In this document: one piece after another, positions 45,181-60,800 of the stretch
How positions within the stretch are numbered: position 1 is the stretch's first letter
Layout: every line of letters begins with the position of its first letter
Origin: Bathymodiolus brooksi
Taxonomy: Eukaryota > Mollusca > Bivalvia > Mytilida > Modiolidae
Direction of reading: 5' to 3'
DNA: 64,000 nt
Assembly: GCA_963680875.1 (NCBI GenBank)
Contig: OY804589.1
Span: 18,310,413 to 18,374,412, forward strand
Notes under the pieces: model-generated
What the model saw: the letters and a program-made list of their open reading frames with translations, nothing else
The model's database searches: none
What the model was told of the DNA's origin: nothing
Translations under genes and position numbers: made by a program

Positions 45181-45814
45181 ATGGTGTGGGTATCTCTACG
45201 CTTGTCGTTCAATCTACACAAATTTAATACCGGGGATAGTGTGAGTATCTTTACGCTTGTCCCTCAACCTAGTCAAACTTAATACCAGGATAGTGTTGGT
45301 GTCTCTACACTTGTCCTTCAATCTAGTCAAACTTTATACCAGGATAGTGTGGGTATCTCTACGCTTGTCCCTCAATCTAGTCAAACTTAATACCAGGATA
45401 GTGTGGATATATCTACGCTTGTCCCTCAATCTAGTCAAACTTAATACCAGGATAGTGTGGGTATCTCTACCTTGTCCTTCAATCTAGTCAAACTTAATAC
45501 CAGGATAGTGTGGGTAACTTTACATTTGGCCCTCAATCTAGTCAAACTTAATACCAGGATAGTGTGGTCATCCCTACGCTTGTCCCTCAATCTAGTCAAA
45601 CTTAACACCGGGATAGTGTGGGTATCTCTACACTTGTCCTTCAATCTTGTCAAATTTAATACCAGGATAGTGTGGGTATCTCTACGCTTGTCCCTCAATC
45701 TAGTCAAACTTAATACCAGGATAGTGTGGGTATCTCTACGCTTGTCCCACAATCTAGTCAAACTTAATACCAGGATGGTGTGGGTATCTCTACGCTTGTC
45801 CTTCAATCTAGACA

Positions 45815-48800
45815 AACTTAATACCGGGATAGTGTGAATATCTCTACGCTTGTCCCTCAACCTAGTCAAACTTAATACCAGGATAGTGTGGGTATCTCTA
45901 CGCTTGTCCCTCAATCTAGTCAAACTTAATACCAGGATAGTGTGGGTATCTCTACGCTTGTCCTTCAATCTAGTCAAACTTAATACCAGGATGATGTGGG
46001 TATCTCTATGCTTGTCCTTCAATCTAGACAAACTTAATACCGGGATAGTGTGAGTATCTCTACGCTTGTCCCTCAACCTAGTCAAACTTAATACCAGGAT
46101 AGTGTGGGTATCTCTACGCTTGTCTCTCAATCTAGTCAAACTTAATACCAGGATAGTGTGGGTATCTCTACGCTTGTCCCTCAATCTAGTCAAACTTAAT
46201 ACCAGGATGGTGTGGGTATCTCTACGCTTGTCCTTCAATCTAGACAACCTTAATACCGGGATAGTGTGAGTATCTCTCCGCTTGTCCCTCAACCTAGTCA
46301 AACTTAATACCAGGATAGTGTGGGTATCTCTACGCTTGTCCCTCAATCTAGTCAAAATAAATACCAGGATAGTGTTGGTATCTCTACGCTTGTCCTTCAA
46401 TCTAGTCAAACTTAATACCAGGATAGTGTGGATATCTCTACGCTTGTCCCTCAATCTAGTCAAACTTCATACCAGGATAGTATGGGTATCTCTAAGCTTG
46501 TCCCTCAATCTAGTCAAACTTAATACCAGGATGGTGTGGGTATCTCTACGCTTGTCCTTCAATTTAGTCAAACTTAATACCAGGACAGTGTGGTCAACCC
46601 TACGCTTGTCCCTCGATCTAGTCAAACTTAATACCGGGATAGTATGGGTATCTCTACACTTGTCCCACAATCTAGTCAAACTTAATACCAGGATAGTGTG
46701 AGTATCTCTGCGCTTGTCCTTCAATCTAGTAAAAATTAATACCAGGATAGTATGGGTATCTCTACGCTTGTCCCTCAATCTAGTCGAACTTAATACCAGG
46801 ATAGTGTGGGTATCTCTACGCCTGTCCCTCAATTTAGTCAAACTTAATACCAGGATGGTGTGGGTATCTCTACGCTTGTCCTTCAATCTAGTCAAACTTA
46901 AAACCAGGAAAGTGTGGGTATCTCTACACTTGTCCCTCAATCTAGTCAAACTTAATACCAGGATAGTGTGGGTATCTTTACGCTTGTCTCTCAATCTAGT
47001 CAAACTTAATACCAGGATAGTGTGGGTATCTCTACGCTTGTCCCTCAATCTAGTCAAACTTAATACCAGGATGGTGTGGATATCTCTACGCTTGTCCTTC
47101 AATCTACACAAATTTAATACCGGGGATAGTGTGAGTATCTTTACGCTTGTCCCTCAACCTAGTCAAACTTAATACCAGGATAGTGTTGGTGTCTCTACGC
47201 TTGTCCTTCAATCTAGTCAAACTTTATACCAGGATAGTGTGGGTATCTCTACGCTTGTCCCTCAATCTAGTCAAACTTAATACCAGGATAGTGTGGATAT
47301 ATCTACGCTTGTCCCTCAATCTAGTCAAACTTAATACCAGGATTGTGTGGGTATCTCTACCTTGTCCTTCAATCTAGTCAAACTTAATACCAGGATAGTG
47401 TGGGTAACTTTACATTTGGCCCTCAATCTAGTCAAACTTAATACCAGTTTAGTGTGGTCATCCCTACGCTTGTCCCTCAATCTAGTCAAACTTAATACCA
47501 GGATAGTGTGGGTATCTCTACGCTTGTCCCTCAATCTAGTCAAACTTAATACCAGGATAGTGTGGGTATCTCTACGCTTGTCCCTCAATCTAGTCAAACT
47601 TAATACCAGGATGGTGTGGGTATCTCTACGCTTGTCCTTCAATCTAGACAAACTTAATACCAGGATAGTGTGAATATCTCTACGCTTGTCCCTCAACCTA
47701 GTCAAACTTAATACCAGGATAGTGTGGGTATCTTTACGCTTGTCCCTCAATCTAGTCAAACTTAATACCAGGATAGTGTGGATATCTCTACGCTTGTCCT
47801 TCAATCTAGTCAAACTTAATACCAGGATGGTGTGGGTATCTCTATGCTTGTCCTTCAATCTAGACAAACTTAATACCGGGATAGTGTGAGTATCTCTACG
47901 CTTGTCCCTCAACCTAGTCAAACTTAATACCAGGATAGTGTGGGTATCTCTACGCTTGTCCCTCAATCTAGTCAAACTTAATACCAGGATAGTGTGGGTA
48001 TCTCTACGCTTGTCCCTCAATCTAGTCAAACTTAATACCAGGATGGTGTGGGTATCTCTACGCTTGTCCTTCAATCTAGACAACCTTAATACCGGGATAG
48101 TGTGAGTATCTCTCCGCTTGTCCCTCAACCTAGTCAAACTTAATACCAGGATAGTGTGGGTATCTTTACGCTTGTCCCTCAATCTAGTCAAACTTAATAC
48201 CAGGATAGTGTGGATATCTCTACGCTTGTCCTTCAATCTAGTCAAACTTAATACCAGGATGGTGTGGGTATCTCTATGCTTGTCCTTCAATCTAGACAAA
48301 CTTAATACCGGGATAGTGTGAGTATCTCTACGCTTGTCCTTCAACCTAGTCAAACTTAATACCAGGATAGTGTGGGTATCTCTACGCTTGTCCCTCAATC
48401 TAGTCAAACTTAATACCAGGATAGTGTGGGTATCTCTACGCTTGTCCCTCAATCTAGTCAAACTTAATACCAGGATGGTGTGGGTATCTCTACGCTTGTC
48501 CTTCAATCTACACAAATTTAATACCGGGGATAGTGTGAGTATCTTTACGCTTGTCCCTCAACCTAGTCAAACTTAATACCAGGATAGTGTTGGTTTCTCT
48601 ACGCTTGTCCTTCAATCTAGTCAAACTTTATACCAGGATAGTGTGGGTATCTCTACGCTTGTCCCTCAATCTAGTCAAAATTAATACCAGGATAGTGTGG
48701 ATATATCTACGCTTGTCCCTCAATCTAGTCAAACTTAATACCAGGATTGTGTGGGTATCTCTACCTTGTCCTTCAATCTAGTCAAACTTAATACCAGGAT

Positions 48801-51800
48801 AGTGTGGGTAACTTTACATTTGGCCCTCAATCTAGTCAAACTTAATACCAGTTTAGTGTGGTCATCCCTACGCTTGTCCCTCAATCTAGTCAAACTTAAC
48901 ACCGGGATAGTGTGGGTATCTCTACACTTGTCCTTCAATCTAGTCAAACTTAATATCAGGATAGTGTGGGTATCTCTACGCTTGTCCCTCAATCTAGTCA
49001 AACTTAATACCAGGATAGTGTGGGTATCTCTACGCTTGTCCCTCAATCTAGTCAAACTTAATACCAGGATGGTGTGGGTATCACTACGCTTGTCCTTCAA
49101 TCTAGACAAACTTAATACCGGGATAGTGTGAATATCTCTATGCTTGTCCCTCAACCTAGTCAAACTTAATACCAGGATAGTGTGGGTATCTTTACGCTTG
49201 TCCCTCAATCTAGTCAAACTTAATACCAGGATAGTGTGGATATCTCTACGCTTGTCCTTCAATCTAGTCAAACTTAATACCAGGATGGTGTGGGTATCTC
49301 TATGCTTGTCCTTCAATCTAGACAAACTTAATACCGGGATAGTGTGAGTATCTCTACGCTTGTCCCTCAACCTAGTAAAACTTAATACCAGGATAGTGTG
49401 GGTATCTCTACGCTTGTCCCTCAATCTAGTCAAACTTAATACCAGGATAGTGTGGGTATCTCTACGCTTGTCCCTCAATCTAGTCAAACTTAATACCAGG
49501 ATGGTGTGGGTATCTCTACGCTTGTCCTTCAATCTAGACAACCTTAATACCGGGATAGTGTGAGTATCTCTCCGCTTGTCCCTCAACCTAGTCAAACTTA
49601 ATACCAGGATAGTGTGGGTATCTCTACGCTTGTCCCTCAATCTAGTCAAAATAAATACCAGGATAGTGTTGGTATCTCTACGCTAGTCCTTCAATCTACA
49701 CAAATTTAATACCGGGGATAGTGTGAGTATCTTTACGCTTGTCCCTCAACCTAGTCAAACTTAATACCAGGATAGTGTTGGTTTCTCTACGCTTGTCCTT
49801 CAATCTAGTCAAACTTTATACCAGGATAGTGTGGGTATCTCTACGCTTGTCCCTCAATCTAGTCAAAATTAATACCAGGATAGTGTGGATATATCTACGC
49901 TTGTCCCTCAATCTAGTCAAACTTAATACCAGGATTGTGTGGGTATCTCTACCTTGTCCTTCAATCTAGTCAAACTTAATACCAGGATAGTGTGGGTAAC
50001 TTTACATTTGGCCCTCAATCTAGTCAAACTTAATACCAGTTTAGTGTGGTCATCCCTACGCTTGTCCCTCAATCTAGTCAAACTTAACACCGGGATAGTG
50101 TGGGTATCTCTACACTTGTCCTTCAATCTAGTCAAACTTAATATCAGGATAGTGTGGGTATCTCTACGCTTGTCCCTCAATCTAGTCAAACTTAATACCA
50201 GGATAGTGTGGGTATCTCTACGCTTGTCCCTCAATCTAGTCAAACTTAATACCAGGATGGTGTGGGTATCACTACGCTTGTCCTTCAATCTAGACAAACT
50301 TAATACCGGGATAGTGTGAATATCTCTACGCTTGTCCCTCAACCTAGTCAAACTTAATACCAGGATAGTGTGGGTATCTTTACGCTTGTCCCTCAATCTA
50401 GTCAAACTTAATACCAGGATAGTGTGGATATCTCTACGCTTGTCCTTCAATCTAGTCAAACTTAATACCAGGATGGTGTGGGTATCTCTATGCTTGTCCT
50501 TCAATCTAGACAAACTTAATACCGGGATAGTGTGAGTATCTCTACGCTTGTCCCTCAACCTAGTAAAACTTAATACCAGGATAGTGTGGGTATCTCTACG
50601 CTTGTCCCTCAATCTAGTCAAACTTAATACCAGGATAGTGTGGGTATCTCTACGCTTGTCCCTCAATCTAGTCAAACTTAATACCAGGATGGTGTGGGTA
50701 TCTCTACGCTTGTCCTTCAATCTAGACAACCTTAATACCGGGATAGTGTGAGTATCTCTCCGCTTGTCCCTCAACCTAGTCAAACTTAATACCAGGATAG
50801 TGTGGGTATCTCTACGCTTGTCCCTCAATCTAGTCAAAATAAATACCAGGATAGTGTTGGTATCTCTACGCTAGTCCTTCAATCTAGTCAAACTTAATAC
50901 CAGGATAGTGTGGATATCTCTACGCTTGTCCCTCAATCTAGTCAAACTTCATACCAGGATAGTATGGGTATCTCTAAGCTTGTCCCTCAATCTAGTCAAA
51001 CTTAATACCAGGATGGTGTGGGTATCTCTACGCTTGTCCTTCAATTTAGTCAAACTTAATACCAGGACAGTGTGGTCATCCCTACGCTTGTCCCTCGATC
51101 TAGTCAAACTTAATACCGGGATAGTGTGGGTATCTCTACACTTGTCCCACAATCTAGTCAAACTTAATACCAGGATAGTGTGAGTATCTCTGCGCTTGTC
51201 CTTCAATCTAGTAAAAATTAATACCAGGATAGTATGGGTATCTCTACGCTTGTCCCTCAATCTAGTCAAACTTAATACCAGGATAGTGTGGGTATCTCTA
51301 CGCCTGTCCCTCAATTTAGTCAACCTTAATACCAGGATGGTGTGGGTATCTCTACGCTTGTCCTTCAATCTAGTCAAACTTAAAACCAGGATAGTGTGGG
51401 TATCTCTACACTTGTCCCTCAATCTAGTCAAACTTAATACCAGGATAGTGTGGGTATCTTTACGCTTGTCTCTCAATCTAGTCAAACTTAATACCAGGAT
51501 AGTGTGGGTATCTCTACGCTTGTCCCTCAATCTAGTCAAACTTAATACCAGGATGGTGTGGGTATCTCTACGCTTGTCCTTCAATCTACACAAATGTAAT
51601 ACCGGGGATAGTGTGAGTATCTTTACGCTTGTCACTCAACCTAGTCAAACTTAATACCAGGATAGTGTTGGTGTCTCTACGCTTGTCCTTCAATCTAGTC
51701 AAACTTTATACCAGGATAGTGTGGGTATCTCTACGCTTGTCCCTCAATCTAGTCAAACTTAATACCAGGATAGTGTGGATATATCTACGCTTGTCCCTCA

Positions 51801-54800
51801 ATCTAGTCAAACTTAATACCAGGATTGTGTGGGTATCTCTACCTTGTCCTTCAATCTAGTCAAACTTAATACCAGGATAGTGTGGGTAACTTTACATTTG
51901 GCCCTCAATCTAGTCAAACTTAATACCAGTTTAGTGTGGTCATCCCTACGCTTGTCCCTCAATCTAGTCAAACTTAACACCGGGATAGTGTGGGTATCTC
52001 TACACTTGTCCTTCAATCTAGTCAAACTTAATACCAGGATAGTGTGGGTATCTCTACGCTTGTCCCTCAATCTAGTCAAACTTAATACCAGGATAGTGTG
52101 GGTATCTCTACGCTTGTCCCTTAATCTAGTCAAACTTAATACCAGGATGGTGTGGGTATCTCTACGCTTGTCCTTCAATCTAGACAAACTTAATACCGGG
52201 ATAGTGTGAATAGCTCTACGCTTGTCCCTCAACCTAGTCAAACTTAATACCAGGATAGTGTGGGTATCTTTACGCTTGTCCCTCAATCTAGTCAAACTTA
52301 ATACCAGGATAGTGTGGATATCTCTACGCTTGTCCTTCAATCTAGTCAAACTTAATACCAGGATGGTGTGGGTATCTCTATGCTTGTCCTTCAATCTAGA
52401 CAAACTTAATACCGGGATAGTGTGAGTATCTCTACCCTTGTCCCTCAACCTAGTCAAACTTAATACCAGGATAGTGTGGGTATCTCTACGCTTGTCCCTC
52501 AATCTAGTCAAAATAAATACCAGGATAGTGTTGGTATCTCTACGCTTGTCCTTCAATCTAGTCAAACTTAATACCAGGATAGTGTGGATATCTCTACGCT
52601 TGTCCCTCAATCTAGTAAAACTCCATACCAGGATAGCATGGGTATCTCTACGCTTGTCCCGCAATCTAGTCAAACTTAATACCAGGATAGTGTGGGTATC
52701 TCTACGCTTGTCCTTCAATCTAGTCAAACTTATTACCAGGATAGTGTGGGTATCTCTACATTTGTCCTTCAATCTAGACAAAATTAATACCGGGATAGTG
52801 TGGGTATCTTTACGCTTGTCCGTCAATCTAGTCAAACGTAATACCAGGATAGTGTGGGTATCTTTACGCTTGTCTCCCAATCTAGTCAAATTTAATACCA
52901 GGATAGTGTGAGTATCTTTACGCTTGTCCCTCAATCTAGTTAAACTTAATACCAGGATAGTGTGGGTATCTCCACGTTTCTCCCTCAATCTAGTCAAACT
53001 TAATACCAGGATAGTGTGGGTATCTCTACGCTTGTCCTTCAACCTAGTCAAACTTAATACCAGGATAGTGTGGGTATCTCTACGCTTGTCCCTCGATCTA
53101 GTCAAACGTAATACCAGGATAGTGTGGGTATCTTTACGCTTGTCCCCCAATCTAGTCAAATTTAATACCAGGATAGTGTGGGTATCTTTACGCTTGTCCC
53201 TCAATCTAGTCAAACGTAATACCAGGATAGTGTGGGTATCTTTACGCTTGTCCTTCAATCTAGTTAAACTTAATGCAAGGATAGTGTGGGTATCTCCACG
53301 TTTCTCCCTCAATCTAGTCAAACTTAATACCAGGATAGTGCGAATATCTCTACGCTTGTCCTTCAATCTAGTCAAACGTAATACCAGGATAGTGTGGGTA
53401 TCTCTACGCTTGTCCCTCAATCTAGTCAAACTTAATACCACGATAGTGTGGGTATCTTTACGCTTGCCCCTCAATCTAGTTAAACGTAATACCAGGATAG
53501 TGTGGGTATCTTTACGCTTGTCCCTCAATCTAGTCAAACTTAATACCAAGATAGTGTGGTTATCTCTACGCTTCTCCCTCAATCTAGTCAAACTTAATAC
53601 CAGGATAGTGTGGGTATCTCTACGCTTGTCCTTCAACCTAGTCAAACTTAATACCAGGATAGTGTGGGTATCTCTACGCTTGTCCCTAAATCTAATCAAA
53701 CTAAATACCAGGATAGTGTTGATATATCTACGCTTGTCCCTCAATCTAGTCAAACTTAATACCAGGATAGTGTAGGTATCTCTACCTTGTCCTTCAATCT
53801 AGTCAAACTTAATACCAGGATAGTGTGGGTATCTTTACGTTTGTCCCTCAATCTAGTCAAACTTAATACCAGGATAGTGTGGGTATCTTTACGTTTGTCC
53901 CTCAATCTAGTCAAACTTAATACCAGGATGGTGTGGGTATCGCTACGCTTGTCCTTCAATCTAGTCAAACGTAATACCAGGATAGTGTGGGTATCTTTAC
54001 GCTTGTCCATCAATCTAGTCAAACTTAATACCAGGATAGTGTGGTTATCTCTACGCTTCTCCCTCAATCTAGTCAAACTTAATACCAGGATGGTGTGGGT
54101 ATCTCTACGCTTGTCCCTCAATTTAGTCAAACTTAATACCACGATATTGTGGGTATCTATACGCTTGTCCCACAATCTAGTCAAATTTAATACCAGGATA
54201 GTGTGAGTATCTCTACGCTTGTCCTTCAATCTAGTACAAATTAATACCAGGATAGTATGGGTATCTCTACGCCTGTCCCTCAATCTAGTCAAACTTCATA
54301 CCAGGATAGTGTGGGTATCTCTACGCTTGTCCCTCAATTTAGTCAAACTTAATACCAGGATGGTGTGGGTATCTCTACGCTTGTCTTTCGATCTAGTCAA
54401 ACTTAAAACCAGGATAGTGTGGGTATCTCTACACTTGTCCCTCAATCTAGTCAAACTTAATACCAGGATAGTGTGGGTATCCCTACGCTTGTCCCTCAAT
54501 CTAGTCAAACTTAATACCAGGATGGTGTGGGTATCTCTACGCTTGTCCTTCAATCTAGACAAATTTAATACCGGGGATAGTGTGAGTATCTTTACGCTTG
54601 TCCCTCAACCTAGTCAAACTTAATACCAGGATAGTGTTGGTGTCTCTACGCTTGTCCTTCAATCTAGTAAAACTTTATACCAGGATAGTGTGGGTATCTC
54701 TATGCTTGTCCCAAAATCTAGTCAAACTTAATACCAGGATAGTGTGGATATATCTACGCTTGTCCCTCAATCTAGTCAAACTTAATACCAGGATAGTGTG

Positions 54801-57800
54801 GGTATCTCTACCTTGTCCTTCAATTTAGTCAAACTTAATACCAGGATAGTGTGGGTAACTTTACATTTGGCCCTCAATCTAGTCAAACTTAATACCAGGA
54901 TAGTGTGGTCATCCCTACGCTTGTCCCTCAATCTAGTCAAACTTAACACCGGGATAGTGTGGGTATCTCTACACTTGTCCTTCAATCTAGTCAAACTTAA
55001 TACCAGCATAGTGTGGATATCTCTACTCTTGTCCTTCAATCTAGTCAAACTTAATACCAGGATAGTGTGGGTATCTCTACGCTTGTCCCTCAATCTAGTC
55101 AAACTTAATACCAGGATAGTGTGGGTATCTCTACGCTTGTCCTTCAATCTAGACAAACTTAATACCGGGATAGTGTGATTATCTCTACGCTTGTCCCTCA
55201 ACCTAGTCAAACTTAATACCAGGATAGTGTGGGTATCTCTACGATTGTCCCTCAATCTAGTCAACCTTAATACCAGGATAGTGTGGGTATCTCTACGCTT
55301 GTCCCTCAATCTAGTCAAACTTAATACCAGGATGGTGTGGGTATCTCTACGCTTGTCCTTCAATCTAGACAAACTTAATACCGGGATAGTGTGAGTATCT
55401 CTACGCTTGTCCCTCAACCTAGTCAAACTTAATACCAGGATAGTGTGGGTATCTCTATGCTTGTCCCTCAATCTAGTCAAAATAAATACCAGGATAGTGT
55501 TGGTATCTCTACGCTTGTCCTTCAATCTAGTCAAACTTAATACCAGGATAGTGTGGATATCTCTATGCTTGTCCCTCAATCTAGTCAAACTTAATACCAG
55601 GATAGTATGGATATCTCTAAGCTTGTCCCTCAATCTAGTCAAACTTAATACCAGGATGGTATGGGTATCTCTACGCTTTTCCTTCAACTTAGTCAAACTT
55701 AATACCAGGACAGTGTGGTCATCCCTACGCTTGTCCCTCGATCTAGTCAAACTTAATACCGGGATAGTGTGGGTATCTCTACACTTGTCCCACAATCTAG
55801 TCAAACTTAATACCAGGATAGTGTGTGTATTTCTACGCTTGTCCTTCAATCTAGTAAAAATTAATACCAGGATTGTATGGGTATTTCTACGCTTGTCCCT
55901 CAATCTAGTCAAACTTAATACCAGGATAGTGTGGGTATCTTTACGCTTGTTTCTCAATCTAGTCAAACTTAATACCAGGATAGTGTGGGTATCTTTACGC
56001 TTGTCTCTCAATCTAGTCAAACTTAATACCAGGATAGTGTGGGTATCTCTACGCTTGTCCTTCAATCTAGACAAATTTAATACCGGGGATAGTGTGAGTA
56101 TCTTTACGCTTGTCCCTCAACCTAGTCAAACTTAATACCAGGATAGTGTTGGTGTCTCTACGCTTGTCCTTCAATTTAGTAATACTTTATACCAGGATAG
56201 TGTGGGTATCTCTACGCTTGTCCCGCAATCTAGTCAACCTTAATACCAGGATAGTGTGGATATATCTACGCATGTCCCTCAATCTAGTCAAACTTAATAC
56301 CAGGATAGTGTGGGTATCTCTACCTTGTCCTTCAATCTAGTCAAACTTAATACCAGGATAGTGTGGGTAACTTTACATTTGGCCCTCAATCTAGTCAAAC
56401 TTATTAATACCAGGATAGTGTGGTCATCCCTACGCTTGTCCCTCAATCTAGTCAAACTTAATACCAAGATAGTGTGGTTATCTCTACGCTTCTCCCTCAA
56501 TCTAGTCAAACTTAATACCAGGATAGTGTGGGTATCTCTACGCTTGTCCTTCAACCTAGTCAAACTTAATACCAGGATAGTGTGGGTATCTCTACGCTTG
56601 TCCCTAAATCTAGTCAAACTAAATACCAGGATAGTGTGGATATATCTACCCTTGTCCCTCAATCTAGTCAAACTTAATACCAGGATAGTGTGGGTATCTC
56701 TAACTTGTCCTTCAATCTAGTCAAACTTAATACCAGGATAGTGTGGGTATCTTTACGTTTGTCCCTCAATCTAGTCAAACTTAATACCAGGATAGTGTGG
56801 GTATCTTTACGTTTGTCCCTCAATCTAGTCAAACTTAATACCAGGATGGTGTGGGTATCGCTACGCTTGTCCTTCAATCTAGTCAAACGTAATACCAGGA
56901 TAGTGTGGGTATCTTTACGCTTGTCCCTCAATCTAGTCAAACTTAATACCAGGATAGTGTGGTTATCTCTACGCTTCTCCCTCAATCTAGTCAAATTTAA
57001 TACCAGGATAGTGTGGGTATTTCTACGCTTGTCCTTCAACCTAGTCAAACTTAATACCAGGATAGTGTGGGTATCTCTACGCGTGTCCTTCAATCTATTA
57101 AAATTTAATACCAGGATAGTGTGGGTATCTCTACGATTGTCCCTCAATCTAGTCAAACTTAATATCAGGATAGTGTAGGTATCTCTAAGCTTGTCCCTCA
57201 ATCTAGTCAAACTTAATACCAGGATGGTGTGGGTATCTCTACGCTTGTCCTTCAATTTAGTCAAACTTAATACCAGGACAGTGTGGTCATCCCTACGCTT
57301 GTCCCTCGATCTAGTCAAACTTAATACCGGGATAGTGTGGGTATCTCTACACTTGTACCACAATCTAGTCAAACTTAATACCAGGATAGTGTGAGTATCT
57401 CTACGCTTGTCCTTCAATCTAGTAAAAATTAATACCAGGATAGTATGGGTATCTCTACGCTTGTCACTCAATCTAGTCAAACTTAATACCAGGATAGTGT
57501 GGGTATCTCTACGCCTGTCCCTCAATTTAGTCAAACTTAATACAAGGATGGTGTGGGTATCTCTACGCTTGTCCTTCAATCTAGTCAAACTTAAAACCAG
57601 GATAGTGTGGGTATCTCTACACTTGTCCCTCAATCTAGTCAAACTTAATACCAGGATAGTGTTGGTGTCTCTACGCTTGTCCTTCAATCTAGTAAAACTT
57701 TATACCAGGATAGTGTGGGTATCTCTATGCTTGTCCCAAAATCTAGTCAAACTTAATACCAGGATAGTGTGGATATATCTACGCTTGTCCCTCAATCTAG

Positions 57801-60800
57801 TCAAACTTAATACCAGGATAGTGTGGGTATCTCTACCTTGTCCTTCAATTTAGTCAAACTTAATACCAGGATAGTGTGGGTAAATTTACATTTGGCCCTC
57901 AATCTAGTCAAACTTAATACCAGGATAGTGTGGTCATCCCTTCGCTTGTCCCTCAATCTAGTCAAACTTAACACCGGGATAGTGTGGGTATCTCTACACT
58001 TGTCCTTCAATCTAGTCAAACTTAATACCAGCATAGTGTGGGTATCTCTACGCTTGTCCTTCAATCTAGTCAAACTTAATACCAGGATAGTGTGGGTATA
58101 TCTACGCTTGTCCCTCAATCTAGTCAAACTTAATACCAGGATAGTGTGGGTATCTCTACGCTTGTCCTTCAATCTAGACAGACTTAATACCGGGATAGTG
58201 TGAGTATCTCTACGCTTGTCCCTCAACCTAGTCAAACTTAATACCAGGATAGTGTGGGTATCTCTACGCTTGTCCCTCAATCTAGTCAAACTTAATACCA
58301 GGATAGTGTGGGTATCTCTACGCTTGTCCCTCAATCTAGTCAAACTTAATACCATGATGGTGTGGGTATCTCTACGCTTGTCCTTCAATCTAGACAAACT
58401 TAATACCGGGATAGTGTGAGTATCTCTACGCTTGTCCCTCAACCTAGTCAAACTTAATACCAGGATAGTGTGGGTATCTCTACGCTTGTCCCTCAATCTA
58501 GTTAAAATAAATACCAGGATAGTGTTGGTATCTCTACGCTTGTCCTTCAATCTAGTCAAACTTAATACCAGGATAGTGTGGATATCTCTATGCTTGTCCC
58601 TCAATCTAGTCAAACTTCATTCCAGGATAGTATGGATATCTCTAAGCTTGTCCCTCAATCTAGTCAAACTTAATACCAGGATGGTGTGGATATCTCTACG
58701 CTTTTCCTTCAACCTAGTCAAACTTAATACCAGGACAGTGTGGTCATCCCTACGCTTGTCCCTCGATCTAGTCAAACTCAATACCGGGATAGTGTGGGTA
58801 TCTCTACACTTGTCCCACAATCTAGTCAAACTTAATACCAGGATAGTGTGTGTATCTCTACGCTTGTCCTTCAATCTAGTAAAAATTAATACCAGGATAG
58901 TATGGGTATTTCTACGCTTGTCCCTCAATCTAGTCAAACTTAATACCAGGATAGTGTGGGTATCTCTACGCCTGTCCCTCAATTTAGTCAAACTTAATAC
59001 CAGGATGGTGTGGGTATCTCTACGCTTGTCCTTCAATCTAGTCAAACTTAAAACCAGGATAATGTGGGTATTTCTACACTTGTCCCTCAATCTAGTCAAA
59101 CTTAATACCAGGATAGTGTGGGTATCTTTACGCTTGTCTCTCAATCTAATCAAACTTAATACCAGGATAGTGTGGGTATCTTTACGCTTGTCTCTCAATC
59201 TAGTCAAACTTAATACCAGGATAGTGTGGGTATCTCTACGCTTGTCCTTCAATCTAGACAAATTTAATACCGGGGATAGTGTGAGTATCTTTACGCTTGT
59301 CCCTCAACCTAGTCAAACTTAATACCAGGATAGTGTTGGTGTCTCTACGCTTGTCCTTCAATCTAGTAAAACTTTATACCATGATAGTGTGGGTATCTCT
59401 ACGCTTGTCCCGCAATCTAGTCAAACTTAATACCAGGATAGTGTGGATATATCTACGCTTGTCCCTCAATCTAGTCAAACTTAATACCAGGATAGTGTGG
59501 GTATCTCTACCTTGTCCTTCAATCTAGTCAAACTTAATACCAGGATAGTGTGGGTAACTTTACATTTGGCCCTCAATCTAGTCAAACTTAATAATACCAG
59601 GATAGTGTGGTCATCCCTACGCTTGTCACTCAATCTAGTCAAACTTACCACCGGGATAGTGTGGGTATCTCTACACTTGTCCTTCAATCTAGTCAAACTT
59701 AATACCAGGATAGTGTGGGTATCTCTACGCTTGTCCCTCAATCTAGTCAAACTTAATTCCAGGATAGTGTTGGTATCTCTACGCTTGTCCCTCAATCTAG
59801 ACAAACTTAATACCGGGATAGTGTGAGTATCACTACGCTTGTCCTTCAACCTAGTCAAACTTAATACCAGGATAGTGTGGGTATCTCTACGCTTGTCCCT
59901 CAATCTAGTCAAACTTAATACCAGGATAGTGTGGATATCTCTACGCTTGTCCCTCAATCTAGTAAAACTCCATACCAGGATAGTATGGGTATCTCTACGC
60001 TTGTCCCGCAATCTAGTCAAACTTAATACCAGGATAGTGTGGGTATCTCTACGCTTGTCCTTCAATCTAGTCAAACTTATTACCAGGATAGTGTGGGTAT
60101 CTCTACACTTGTCCTTCAATCTAGACAAATTTAATACCAGAATAGTGTGGGTATCTTTATGCTTGTCCGTCAATCTAGTCAAACGTAATACCAGGATAGT
60201 GTGGGTATCTCTACGCTTGTCCCTCAATCTAGTCAAACTTAATACCACGATAGTGTGGGTGTCTTTACGCTTGCCCCTCAATCTAGTCAAACGTAATACC
60301 AGGATAGTGTGAGTATCTTTAAGCTTGTCCCTCAATCTAGTCAAACTTAATACCAAGATAGTGTGGTTATCTCTACGCTTCTCCCTCAATCTAGTCAAAC
60401 TTAATACCAGGATAGTGTGGGTATCTCTACGCTTGTCCTTCAACCTAGTTAAACTTAATACCAGGATAGTGTGGGTATCTCTACGCTTGTCCCTAAATCT
60501 AGTCAAACTAAATACCAGGATAGTGTGGATATATCTACGCTTGTCCCTCAATCTAGTCAAACTTAATACCAGGATAGTGTGGGTATCTCTACCTTGTCCT
60601 TCAATCTAGTCAAACTTAATACCAGGATAGTGTGGGTATCTTTACGTTTATCCCTCAATCTAGTCAAACTTAATACCAGGATAGTGTGGGTATCTTTACG
60701 TTTGTCCCTCAATCTAGTCAAACTTAATACCAGGATGGTGTGGGTATTGCTACGCTTGTCCTTCAATCTAGTCAAACGTAATACCAGGATAGTGTGGGTA

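Noticed and set aside
51813..53753. 646-codon minus-strand ORF and similar long ORFs throughout 37.9-64 kb
   Set aside because: They are periodic translations of the 54-bp satellite, open on both strands, broken by register-neutral variants and without unique domains. Treated as repeat artefacts.
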